Source: Planctomycetaceae bacterium (GTDB lineage Bacteria; Planctomycetota; Planctomycetia; Planctomycetales; Planctomycetaceae). From it: a DNA stretch of 33,075 nt. Made by a program: the position numbers and the translations under genes. Below are positions 8,182 through 16,603 of the stretch, in pieces. The first letter of the stretch is position 1. Each line of letters begins with the position of its first letter. Location of the stretch: the NCBI GenBank assembly GCA_002724415.1, contig PBOU01000202.1, forward strand, positions 1 through 33,075, given 5' to 3'. The notes beneath the pieces were generated by a model, which was given only the letters and a program-made list of their open reading frames with translations, was not told where the DNA came from and searched no databases.

Positions 8182-8751
8182 TCACTCCACTCCTGACTCG
8201 CCACTCTCGACCTTTCGCTCTTCCACGATCAACCGGAAATCGGCATCGTCGCGAAGGCTGTCGAAATCTGTTTCGTCGGGGATCAACTCACGCAGCGAAC
8301 TCTCCATGCGGATCGCACGCCCCAGCCAACTCAGTGCATGCACCTTGTCACTGGCCAGTGCGAAATAGCAGGCCAGGTTGTAGAGCACGATGGGTTCCTC
8401 GCTGTGAAACTGGTAGGCAGACATCATCACGTCGATCGCCTCTTCGAGACGATCTGTGCGCTTCAGACACCATGCCAATCCGATCGAGATCTCCAGATCC
8501 TCCGGAGCATGGTACTGGGCAACCAGGAACTGCCGTGCCCCCTCCTCGAAATCCCGCTTGAGACGAAACGCCTCGCCACGCAACCTCGCAATCGCAGTGT
8601 GGTGACTCTCGGTGCTGCCCACGCGGGCCTCCACCATCCGTAGCTCCCGCAATGCCTGGTCGGGCATCTCCAGCATCAGGTACCCCTCGGCCGCTTCAAT
8701 TCGGCGTTCGGGTGAACTGGGCGAAGTGTTGGGGGACGATGGAACTGACAT
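8182..8751 (-). CDS. TPR-like repeat protein, 189 residues
   Basis: A small soluble protein without signal peptide or membrane helix. The N-terminal 15 residues are Ser/Pro-rich and disordered. The rest is a run of paired helices of tetratricopeptide type, for example A-E-G-Y-L-M-L-E-M-P-D-Q-A-L-R-E-L near the start and L-Y-N-L-A-C-Y-F-A-L-A-S-D-K-V-H-A-L near residue 133. The last part (P-D-E-T-D-F-D-S-L-R-D-D-A-D-F) matches the common TPR-tail pattern in which a distance or score phrase follows the final repeat. Such proteins serve as protein-protein scaffolds; no partner is evident. ATG 8751 is the only good start, though no ribosome site precedes it. The gene is divergent from the large cytochrome gene at 8906. 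Confidence 0.8.
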   Translation of the reverse strand: MSVPSSPNTSPSSPERRIEAAEGYLMLEMPDQALRELRMVEARVGSTESHHTAIARLRGEAFRLKRDFEEGARQFLVAQYHAPEDLEISIGLAWCLKRTDRLEEAIDVMMSAYQFHSEEPIVLYNLACYFALASDKVHALSWLGRAIRMESSLRELIPDETDFDSLRDDADFRLIVEERKVESGESGVE

Positions 8752-8870
8752 GGGCCAGTGGAATCAAGAGATTTCGTTTCAACGCCTTCCATCGTGACAA
8801 CTTCCCTTCGGTCCGTCCACGTGCTTCGAACTGCTTGAGTTTCGTAACACCACCAGACACGGATCGACCG

Positions 8871-8899
8871 AAGACACCAAACGCATCGATTGCTAGACT
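8871..8899 (+). promoter_or_regulatory. Candidate promoter giving a leaderless transcript of the PSD1 gene
   Basis: A -35-like AAGACA (8871-8876), a 17-base spacer and a -10-like TAGACT (8894-8899) are followed by only six bases before ATG 8906. Transcription would then begin at or next to the start codon. This fits the absence of a Shine-Dalgarno sequence. Each hexamer matches the sigma-70 consensus at four of six positions, so this is a candidate only. Confidence 0.35.
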
Positions 8900-8905
8900 C
8901 GGTGT

Positions 8906-11752
8906 ATGTATACACCCTGTGGGCCTCCCGCCTGTTCGCTGCGAACCATTTCTGCGGTGATGGCCACCGTGTTCCTCGCGATCGCGTCCGGTCCGATCGC
9001 AGATGCCGCCGGGAAGGCCATCACACCAGCACAGTCGGAGTTCTTTGAAAAACGGGTGAGGCCGCTGCTGGTCAGTCGTTGTTTTCAATGCCACAGCGGC
9101 AAATCCAAGGTGCTCAAAGGCGGACTGCGACTCGACAGCAGCCAGGCGGTGCTCGCCGGTGGCGACAGCGGCACATCGGTCGTGCCCGGTGACCCCGACA
9201 AGTCACTGTTGATCCAATCGATCCGGTACCAGGCCTACGAGATGCCACCCTCGGGGAAATTGAAGCCGACCGAGATCGCCGTGTTGGTCGAATGGGTCAA
9301 GCAGGGAGCCTTCTGGCCCAACGAAAAGCCCACAACGGCCGCTCGCACCTCCGAGGGAAATTACGACTTCAAGACGATCCGGGCCACGCACTGGGCCTAT
9401 CGCGCACTGGGCAAACCCAAACAACCAACGGTCAAACGGACCGAATGGATTCGCCAGGACATTGACCGGTTTGTCCTGGCCCGGCTCGAGGCCGCCGGAC
9501 TCAGTGGAGCCCCCGCGGCGGAACGACGGATACTGATTCGCCGGGCGTCACTTGATCTTCTCGGATTGCCTCCCAGTCCCGAGGACGTCCAGGCATTTCT
9601 CGACGATGACAGGCCCGATGCCTGGAACAGGCTGATCAACCGGCTGCTCGATTCACCCCACTACGGCGAACGCTGGGGCCGTCACTGGCTGGATGTGGCC
9701 CGCTACAGCGAGGGCTTCGGTGGTTACCTGGACAACACCGCACTGCCTCATTCGTGGCGGTACCGCGACTGGGTCATCAATAGCTTCAACCGGGACCTGC
9801 CCTACAACGAGTTCGTGCGCCAACAGGTGGCCGGGGATCTGATGCCGGACAAACCCGAGGCGTGGCCCGGCAGCGGGTTCTTCGCCGTCGGCCCGACCTA
9901 CAAGTCCGACGGTGGCGACCCCGACAGCAAGGCCCAGGCCCGGTCCGAGACTCTCGACGATCGTGTCGATGTCCTCTCGCGTGGATTCCTCGGACTGACT
10001 GTCTCCTGTGCACGGTGTCATTCGCACAAGTTCGATCCGATTCCGCACGAAGATTACTACTCCCTGGCCGGTGTCTTCAACAACACCCGTGTGGTCACCA
10101 AGGCCATGGCAACTCCCGTGCAGCAAAAGGCCTACAACGACCGCCAGGCTGCGATCAAGCGACTGGATGGCGATATCAAGAAACAGGCCGCAGAAATCGG
10201 CAAGGCGGGAAAGAACGCCACCGCAGCACAAAAGAACAACCTGGCGAAACAGCGGGTCGAGTTGAAACGACTTCGCGAAACGGCGCCGGCGGCCCTCCCG
10301 CTCGCACACGTGCTCGATGACACCGGTGACAAGGACATGCCGTTGGCGCTGCGAGGGAATCTCCGCAAGCCCGGTCCCATCACACCGCGCCGTTTCCTGC
10401 AACTGCTGGCGGGAACCAACGCCAGGAAGTTTTCCCGGGGCAGTGGACGTCTCGGTCTGGCAGATGCGCTCGTCGCCCCGTCCAACCCGCTGACTCCCAA
10501 GGTCCTGGTCAATCGCGTTTGGGATTGGCATTTCGGCAGGGGACTGGTCGGCAGCCCGAGCAACTTCGGTTCACTCGGCGAAAAACCCACTCACCCGGAA
10601 CTGCTGGAATGGCTCGCCGCCGATTTTGTCGAACACGGCTGGTCGATCAAGCGACTGCATCGCTCGATCATGCTTTCCTCCACCTACCGACAAAGTTCCG
10701 CAATCAACACCAGGGCGTTTGCCGTCGATGGCGACAACCGGCTGCTGTGGCGATTCACGCCACAACGGCTCGATGTCGAGGCCTGGCGGGATTCCCTGTT
10801 GACGGTCACCGGCGAACTGAAACTCGAACTTGGGGGGCCGTCGACCGAAGACCTGCGGGGCAGTCGAAGACGGACCCTGTACTACAAGGTCAGCCGCAAT
10901 GGCGATCGATTTGCCACCGACGTCTTCCTGAGACTGTTCGATTTCCCCATCCCCCGGGCAACGATTGCCAAGCGTCCACTCAGCACTGTTCCACAACAGT
11001 ACCTCTTCCTGCTCAACAGCCCGATGATGATCGACCGCGCGCGGGCACTGGCCAAGCGGCTCCAGCGACATTCCCAGGATGACTCGTCCCGGATCGATCG
11101 GGCCTATCGCCTCCTGTACGGTCGCTCCCCCACTCCGGTCGAGGCCCAACTCGCCCACGACTTTCTCAGTTCTCGTCCGGACGCGAAGGCCACCGCCACC
11201 ACATCCGGAAAACGAGATGACATCCTCATCAGCAGTTTCGAGAACGGCAATTACGGCGAATGGAAAAAAACCGGTGAGGCATTCGGACCTGGGCCAGCCT
11301 CCGGCACGCTGCCAAACCAGATGAACGTCAGCGGGTTCCGTGGTCGCGGCCTGGTCAACACATTTTTCAATCACGACAAGACAGTCGGCACCCTGACCTC
11401 GCCTCCGTTTTCAGTCACCCGCAAGCGAATCGCTTTCCTGATCGGCGGCGGGCACCATCCCGGCAAGACCTGTATCCAGTTGCTCGTCGCGGACAAGGTT
11501 GTCCACTCCACGACCGGCCAGAACAACGAACTGCTGCAATGGAGCCACTGGGACGTCGCCAACCTGGAAGGCAAGACCGCGAGAATCCGGATCGTGGACC
11601 AGGTCACCGGAGGCTGGGGTCACATCAACATCGATCACATCGTTCAGACCGACCAGCGGCAGGCCGCTCCCCCCAGGGAACCGGTCCTGGATCGCTGGAC
11701 CCAGTACGCCCAGGTCCTGTTGGGTAGCAACGAGTTTATGTTCCTCAGATGA
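8906..11752 (+). CDS. Exported planctomycete cytochrome protein: PSCyt1 + DUF1549 + DUF1553 with an inserted beta-sandwich domain
   Basis: A 948-residue exported protein with a signal peptide in the first ~36 residues. Domain order: PSCyt1 at about 43-135 with heme motif C59-F-Q-C-H63 and likely ligand M113 in E-M-P-P; DUF1549/PSCyt2 at about 180-395 with a second motif C368-A-R-C-H372; a Lys/Glu/Ala-rich probable coiled coil at about 405-460; DUF1553/PSD1 from about 495. Residues about 772-916 form a separate beta-rich module (S-S-F-E-N-G-N-Y-G-E-W near its start, I-G-G-G-H-H-P-G-K-T-C and G-G-W-G-H-I-N-I-D-H later) resembling the accessory domain found beside GH32 fructan hydrolases. The usual DUF1553 end (L-L-G-S-N-E-F-M-F-L) resumes at 938. 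The role is probably periplasmic electron transfer or redox chemistry on a bound polymer. It is paired with a DUF1501 gene 130 bases downstream, as is typical. Confidence 0.93.
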   Translation: MYTPCGPPACSLRTISAVMATVFLAIASGPIADAAGKAITPAQSEFFEKRVRPLLVSRCFQCHSGKSKVLKGGLRLDSSQAVLAGGDSGTSVVPGDPDKSLLIQSIRYQAYEMPPSGKLKPTEIAVLVEWVKQGAFWPNEKPTTAARTSEGNYDFKTIRATHWAYRALGKPKQPTVKRTEWIRQDIDRFVLARLEAAGLSGAPAAERRILIRRASLDLLGLPPSPEDVQAFLDDDRPDAWNRLINRLLDSPHYGERWGRHWLDVARYSEGFGGYLDNTALPHSWRYRDWVINSFNRDLPYNEFVRQQVAGDLMPDKPEAWPGSGFFAVGPTYKSDGGDPDSKAQARSETLDDRVDVLSRGFLGLTVSCARCHSHKFDPIPHEDYYSLAGVFNNTRVVTKAMATPVQQKAYNDRQAAIKRLDGDIKKQAAEIGKAGKNATAAQKNNLAKQRVELKRLRETAPAALPLAHVLDDTGDKDMPLALRGNLRKPGPITPRRFLQLLAGTNARKFSRGSGRLGLADALVAPSNPLTPKVLVNRVWDWHFGRGLVGSPSNFGSLGEKPTHPELLEWLAADFVEHGWSIKRLHRSIMLSSTYRQSSAINTRAFAVDGDNRLLWRFTPQRLDVEAWRDSLLTVTGELKLELGGPSTEDLRGSRRRTLYYKVSRNGDRFATDVFLRLFDFPIPRATIAKRPLSTVPQQYLFLLNSPMMIDRARALAKRLQRHSQDDSSRIDRAYRLLYGRSPTPVEAQLAHDFLSSRPDAKATATTSGKRDDILISSFENGNYGEWKKTGEAFGPGPASGTLPNQMNVSGFRGRGLVNTFFNHDKTVGTLTSPPFSVTRKRIAFLIGGGHHPGKTCIQLLVADKVVHSTTGQNNELLQWSHWDVANLEGKTARIRIVDQVTGGWGHINIDHIVQTDQRQAAPPREPVLDRWTQYAQVLLGSNEFMFLR

Positions 11753-11872
11753 TTTCCGTCGTTCGACCAATTCCAGGCGACCGCCGGCTGTGCTGGCACC
11801 ACAATCAGTCCACAGTTTCCGCGTGACCCTAGCCGACAATTCAACCACGGACCGTCAACCGGCCGAGAAGTC

Positions 11873-11876
11873 AGGA
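11873..11876 (+). promoter_or_regulatory. Shine-Dalgarno site fixing the DUF1501 start at 11883
   Basis: AGGA lies six bases before ATG 11883. The open frame extends upstream into the end of the previous gene, so this site and the twin-arginine motif just after the ATG decide the start. Confidence 0.55.
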
Positions 11877-11882
11877 TCATCG

Positions 11883-13307
11883 ATGCATCACGTCGACCCG
11901 CTCCCACCACTGTCCCGACGCGACATGCTCGGCCGCATCGGTGCCGGATTTGGCACCCTCGGCCTGGCGGGACTGGCCGCCCGTCCCGCACTGGCAGCTC
12001 CCGGCAGCTCGCTCGACAACCGCCTGGCCCCTCTGGCCACTCACTTTGCTCCCAAGGCCAAGTACCTGATCCAGTTGTTCATGCCCGGAGGTCCCTCGCA
12101 GGTCGACACCTTTGATCACAAGCCGCTGCTTGCCAAGCACGCCGGACAAAGACCCCAACTGGTCAACCGCAAGTCATTGAGAAACACCAAGGGCGGGCTG
12201 TTCCCCAGCCCATTCGGTTTCAGGCAGTACGGTGAAACGGGCAAATGGGTCAGCGACCTGTTCCCGCATGTCGGCCAGCACGTCGACGAACTGTGCTTCA
12301 TCCATTCGATGCACACCAACATCCCCGAACATGCCGGGGCGATCCTGATGATGAACCTGGGACACCTCCACCCCTCCCGACCGAGCCTCGGATCGTGGCT
12401 CGTCTACGGGCTGGGGACAGAGAACCAGGACCTGCCGGGCTTCGTGGCCATGAGTCCCCGGGCGCAGCCTCGCGGCAAACTCGCCAACTGGGGCAACTCG
12501 TTCCTCCCCGGCGCCTACGCCGGTACCTATGTGAATATCGCCGATATGAAGCCCGAGGCGATCCTGCGCGACTTGAAGAACAAGCACCTGGCCCGGGCCG
12601 ACCAAAAGCGTCAGGCTGACCTGCTGGCACGGCTCAACCGTGTGCAACTCGAACGCGTCAAACAGGACCAACAACTCGAGGCAAGTATTGAAGCGATGGA
12701 GATGGCCTTCCGGATGCAATTCGCCGTCCCCGAGGCGTTTGACCTGTCGAAGGAATCGAAGTCAACACTCGAGATGTACGGCGGCAGCGAGTACGCCAAG
12801 GGATGCCTCCTGGCCCGGCGACTGATCGAGCGAGGTGTTCGCACCATCCAGTTGTCGCATTCGATCGACGGCTTCGACATTGCCTGGGACACCGGCCACA
12901 ACGACATCGTCGGCGGACACGCGCGGTTGGCCCGGGCCTGCGACCAGGGAATCGCCGCGTTGTTGACCGATCTGAAACAACGCGGGCTCTGGGACGAGAC
13001 GCTGGTGCTGTGGACCGGCGAATTCGGACGGGCTCCCACCTCGGAGGGCAAGAAAGGTCGTGATCACGACCATTACGGTTTCACCTGCTGGATGGCCGGT
13101 GGTGCGGTCAAGCCGGGCTTCAGCTACGGGGCGACTGACGAATTCGGATTGACCGCCGTCGAGAACCGCGTGCATGTTCACGATCTGCACGCCACGCTGC
13201 TGCACGCAATGGGGCTCGACCACAAGCGACTGACCTACCGCTACAGTGGCCGGGACTTCCGCTTGACCGACGTCCACGGGAACGTCATCCACGACGTGCT
13301 GACCTAG
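11883..13307 (+). CDS. DUF1501 protein with twin-arginine signal (partner of the upstream PSD1 protein)
   Basis: A 474-residue member of the DUF1501 family, which shares the alkaline-phosphatase/sulfatase superfamily fold. The N-terminus carries S-R-R-D-M-L-G-R (11-18) followed by a hydrophobic stretch to about residue 38, a Tat export signal. Family marks are F-M-P-G-G-P-S-Q-V-D-T-F-D (67-79), G-E-F-G-R-A-P, K-G-R-D-H-D-H-Y and the C-terminal H-D-L-H-A-T-L-L-H-A-M-G. The enzymatic activity of the family has not been settled; metal-dependent hydrolysis is plausible from the fold. Among the three copies here, this one reads G-R-A-P where the others read G-R-T-P. It lies 130 bases after the PSD1 gene on the same strand, the usual two-gene arrangement, suggesting both act in one exported process. 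Confidence 0.93.
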   Translation: MHHVDPLPPLSRRDMLGRIGAGFGTLGLAGLAARPALAAPGSSLDNRLAPLATHFAPKAKYLIQLFMPGGPSQVDTFDHKPLLAKHAGQRPQLVNRKSLRNTKGGLFPSPFGFRQYGETGKWVSDLFPHVGQHVDELCFIHSMHTNIPEHAGAILMMNLGHLHPSRPSLGSWLVYGLGTENQDLPGFVAMSPRAQPRGKLANWGNSFLPGAYAGTYVNIADMKPEAILRDLKNKHLARADQKRQADLLARLNRVQLERVKQDQQLEASIEAMEMAFRMQFAVPEAFDLSKESKSTLEMYGGSEYAKGCLLARRLIERGVRTIQLSHSIDGFDIAWDTGHNDIVGGHARLARACDQGIAALLTDLKQRGLWDETLVLWTGEFGRAPTSEGKKGRDHDHYGFTCWMAGGAVKPGFSYGATDEFGLTAVENRVHVHDLHATLLHAMGLDHKRLTYRYSGRDFRLTDVHGNVIHDVLT

Positions 13308-13334
13308 CCATCCTCGCGACGCGGACCACGCGCG

Positions 13335-14924
13335 TCACCGGGACTTGGGGATCTCGGCGGGAACCCGTGCTTTCGTCCCCGTCGCCCAACGGATCGAGGT
13401 TCCGATCATGCTCGTCAGCCCCGTCGTCGCCTCCGGGTGAGGACTGATCGAGACAACCCGGCCACGACCGAACCGGGCCGTGACGATCGCCGGCGTATTG
13501 ACCATGGTCCCCTTCTGCGGGGGATACAGCCCAACCTCGCTGCGGAAATAAGCCAGCACGGTGTAATCGGGCAGCAGCGGGTCGTTCCTTGGCGAGACGA
13601 TCGGACCGTTGTGATAACGGACCATGGTCTTCTGTGGCAGTCCCTCAAAAAATGTCTTTCCATCACCCGTCAATTCCAGTTGCACCTGGGCCGGTTTTCC
13701 CCGGTACCACATCTGCTTGGAACCGACGCCCTCAATCTCACGGGAGCCGGTGAACACGGACGTGTCCACCACCTTGAGCGACCACGTGTAATGAGCTGAA
13801 CAAAGAAAAGCACCGGCACAGACTCCCACACACCCCTTGCCCCCGGCGAGAAAACTGCGGACAGCAGCCCGTCCGGGTTCGCCCAGTGAATTGCCCTGGC
13901 GTGACCCACTGCCGCCCGGAAACAACAGCACGTCAAACTGTCGGATTGCCTCCGGCCGGATTTCACTGGGGCCAATCACCGAGGATGTCATGTCGGCCTC
14001 GCGGCCAATCAGACCAATGAAACGGTTCACTCCTCCGGATGAAGCACCCGGTCCATCGAAGATCCCGACCGAGATGGCATCCGACCGGGGGTCCAGCAGC
14101 GTGTCGACCTGTGACTCGTCGATCATCGCCAGGGAATCCAGCACCTCGTTGACCATCAATCGATGTTGCTGAGTTCTTCGTGAGAGCGGTTGATCCTTGA
14201 AAGTGGTTTCCAGGATCATGCCCGGGATCTTCAGATGATGCAGGCAGCCGCGGACCCAACTCCCGATGATCGGTCCCCGCCCCAGCGGCACAAACCGACG
14301 GTCCTTGTTGGTGATCGTCAGGTTGACCGTGTTCAGCAATCGATCGACCAACGGTTGAATCTCACCGTTTCGCTTGTAGATCACGCTGGAGCCCACCGAT
14401 TTCTTTTTTCCTTTCACCGGCTTGTGGCTGACATGGAATTCGTAGCCCTCGTGCAGATCGAGTACCCAGTCGGGGTGCACCTCTCGGGTCAGCTTCCAGA
14501 TCTCCCCGGCCAGCACACCGCGTGTCGAATCCGTGGTCGGAGTGGGAAAATTCCGATTCAGATCCCGTTCTTCCATGGGGCGATCGGGCAGATAGCGGAT
14601 GTTGGCGGCCCGCCCCGGCCGATTGGCACACGGCAATACGACCAGCGTCCCGCGGCAGATTGTCCAATGGCGAATCTGTTCGGCCGCGTAGGCGCCGGCG
14701 GGTTCGTTGCCATGCATGCCACCAACGATCATCACCGTCGGACCAGGCTTCCCGGATTCGATCTTGTAGAAGGGCGTCTCCCATTCGGTTCCGACTGCAA
14801 CGGAACCCGACGAACGGCGGGACTGGCAGGCCGCGTCACTCGGAGTGGACCAGCCGCCGGCGAATACAAAAGCGACAAGCGAAACAAAGCCAAGCAGGAA
14901 TTTGCGACGCGGAACCGAACTCAT
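13335..14924 (-). CDS. Exported fusion: M14/AspA-type zinc carboxypeptidase-like domain + BPL_N-type amidotransferase-like domain
   Basis: A 529-residue protein. V-P-R-R-K-F-L-L-G (4-12) before a hydrophobic stretch is a twin-arginine-type signal. Residues about 50-250 match the succinylglutamate-desuccinylase/aspartoacylase branch of zinc carboxypeptidases. The zinc ligands are H71 and E74 (G-G-M-H-G-N-E-P) and H158 (D-L-H-E-G); D-L-N-R-N-F-P (121-127) binds substrate and E239 (L-E-T-T-F) is the likely catalytic Glu. Residues about 283-520 resemble the class I glutamine-amidotransferase-like BPL_N domain, with the nucleophile elbow G-V-C369-A-G-A, an earlier L-L-F-P-G-G-S-G, and H-P-E-A near the end. 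All hallmark residues are present in both halves. It probably acts on peptide or amide bonds in the periplasm; the substrate is unknown. It lies downstream of the sulfatase pair after 209 bases. Confidence 0.87.
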   Translation of the reverse strand: MSSVPRRKFLLGFVSLVAFVFAGGWSTPSDAACQSRRSSGSVAVGTEWETPFYKIESGKPGPTVMIVGGMHGNEPAGAYAAEQIRHWTICRGTLVVLPCANRPGRAANIRYLPDRPMEERDLNRNFPTPTTDSTRGVLAGEIWKLTREVHPDWVLDLHEGYEFHVSHKPVKGKKKSVGSSVIYKRNGEIQPLVDRLLNTVNLTITNKDRRFVPLGRGPIIGSWVRGCLHHLKIPGMILETTFKDQPLSRRTQQHRLMVNEVLDSLAMIDESQVDTLLDPRSDAISVGIFDGPGASSGGVNRFIGLIGREADMTSSVIGPSEIRPEAIRQFDVLLFPGGSGSRQGNSLGEPGRAAVRSFLAGGKGCVGVCAGAFLCSAHYTWSLKVVDTSVFTGSREIEGVGSKQMWYRGKPAQVQLELTGDGKTFFEGLPQKTMVRYHNGPIVSPRNDPLLPDYTVLAYFRSEVGLYPPQKGTMVNTPAIVTARFGRGRVVSISPHPEATTGLTSMIGTSIRWATGTKARVPAEIPKSR

Positions 14925-15133
14925 GGTTGCCCCTTCATTCCGTATCAGACCAAAAACGAAAGCCCCGGCTGGTCGACAAAAACCCCTAGAGGCCCCGTGT
15001 CCGTATTTTCCGGTTTCGAGTAACCAATTTCACGCGTGATCACTACCAAGACATCGAAATTGACTCATCCAGAACAAGAAATTCCCGGTCACCCAACCAG
15101 GTCCCACGCCGCTCACATGGAATTGTGCTCCAG

Positions 15134-16603
15134 CTATCGTCGAGCGACGGCTGCTTTCCCAATCCGCTCCAGTTCCGCCCTCAATGCGACAAGCACATCC
15201 TCATGCTGTCCGGACGTCGCCAGGTTCACGTACTCATTGGGATCCGTCTCGAGATCATACAGCTCCTCTCCGTCAGGCCAGAGGGCGTACCGCCAGCGGC
15301 CAGACCGGATCGCCTTGCCCAACTTCTGTCCACGGCTCACAACCGTGTAGGCCACCTTTTTCCCGGGTGACCTCGAATCGCGGAGCATCGGAACGAGACT
15401 GCGGCCCTGCAAATCTCCGGGTGGTGTCACCGAACAGAGCTCGGCCAGCGTCGGGAAGAGGTCGACCAGTTCGACCAGCCCATCGCTCGATGATCCCGGA
15501 CGCGTCAGGCCGGGAACCCGAATCACCAGGGGCACACGATCGCAGACCTCAAACAGTGTCACCTTGCCCCACATGAAATGCTCTCCAAGTTGATAGCCGT
15601 GGTCGGAGGTGAGAACAACGATCGTGTTGTCCCGCAGGCCGTTGCGATCCAGGGATTTCAACAGCAGGGCAATCTGTGCATCAATGAACGAAATACAGGC
15701 GTGATAGGCCTGGGTGTATTCGCGTCTCAACGAATCGTTTTCTTCTCCCAGCTTGAAACCAAACCCCTGGAACCTCTTGACCATCGCCGAACGGGGGGCC
15801 TGGTCCCAGAATCCCCTCGGCGTCAACGAGAAATGGAGTTCCTTCGCAGGGTACAACCGGAAGTAACTGTCGGGAGCCAGAAACGGAACGTGCGGCTTCT
15901 GGATTCCACAGGCGACGAAGAAAGGACGCTTTCCGTGGCTCTTCCGGTCGAGCCACGAGACAACCTGTCGCACGTTCTTCCCGTCCTTGTGCTGCTCATC
16001 ACGGAGTCCCGACCGACCAAACCCGGGACGCTGCTGCCCACGTGTCTGTGTCGAAAGGGTCTCAAGGTGCTTCTTCCACAGCCGACGGGTCTTTCCCTTG
16101 TCCACCGGACCGTGCTTGGCCTCAAAGGCCTCCCTGGCAATTCTCACATGAGGCATCTCGTCATTCTGGAATCGTAGGAACTGATTCCAGGCGACTTCGC
16201 CAGGCTCGTGTCTTGGAGAATGGAAGATCTTGCCGACCGATGCGGTCCAGTAGCCCTGCTCTTTGAAGCACTGTGGCAGGGTCCGACTTCGCGGGCGTGT
16301 CTGACGGATATCGACCTTGTTGTTCAGCACCCCCGTCGATTCTGGATAGAGTCCACTGAGAAACGAGGCCCGGGAGGGACCACAGACGGGGTACTGACAA
16401 TACGCCCGACCAAATCGCATTCCACCTCGTGCCAGGGCATCAAAAGCCGGGGTCTTGATGTGGCGATACCCGGATGTCGACACGTGAGTATTCAGGTCAT
16501 CACAAACGATCAACAACACGTTGGGTCGAGTCGCCGGATCCGCCGCGATGATCGACCCGCCCAGCCACCAGCTGGCAACAACAAGGACAACGGTGTGCTT
16601 CAT
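15134..16603 (-). CDS. Exported sulfatase, iduronate-2-sulfatase-like
   Basis: A 489-residue family S1 sulfatase with a Sec signal peptide (about 1-20). The formylglycine site is C74-G-P-S-R-A in P-V-C-G-P-S-R-A-S-F-L-S-G, and metal ligands include D35 and D36 in V-C-D-D-L-N. D-D-L-N-T-H, Y-P-V-C-G-P-S-R and the later H-F-M-W-G-K-V-T-L-F-E are typical of the iduronate-2-sulfatase-like subgroup common in planctomycetes. It should remove sulfate from a sugar unit of a sulfated polysaccharide after Cys74 is oxidised by a formylglycine-generating enzyme, which is not encoded here. Its ATG overlaps the stop of the upstream sulfatase (ATGA at 16600-16603), so the two are translationally coupled. 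Confidence 0.93.
   Translation of the reverse strand: MKHTVVLVVASWWLGGSIIAADPATRPNVLLIVCDDLNTHVSTSGYRHIKTPAFDALARGGMRFGRAYCQYPVCGPSRASFLSGLYPESTGVLNNKVDIRQTRPRSRTLPQCFKEQGYWTASVGKIFHSPRHEPGEVAWNQFLRFQNDEMPHVRIAREAFEAKHGPVDKGKTRRLWKKHLETLSTQTRGQQRPGFGRSGLRDEQHKDGKNVRQVVSWLDRKSHGKRPFFVACGIQKPHVPFLAPDSYFRLYPAKELHFSLTPRGFWDQAPRSAMVKRFQGFGFKLGEENDSLRREYTQAYHACISFIDAQIALLLKSLDRNGLRDNTIVVLTSDHGYQLGEHFMWGKVTLFEVCDRVPLVIRVPGLTRPGSSSDGLVELVDLFPTLAELCSVTPPGDLQGRSLVPMLRDSRSPGKKVAYTVVSRGQKLGKAIRSGRWRYALWPDGEELYDLETDPNEYVNLATSGQHEDVLVALRAELERIGKAAVARR

Noticed and set aside
13318-13336. GACGCG/CGCGTC hairpin as terminator between two converging genes
   Set aside because: Only a 6-bp stem with a 7-base loop, no T-run, and it overlaps a stop codon; likely chance in GC-rich DNA.
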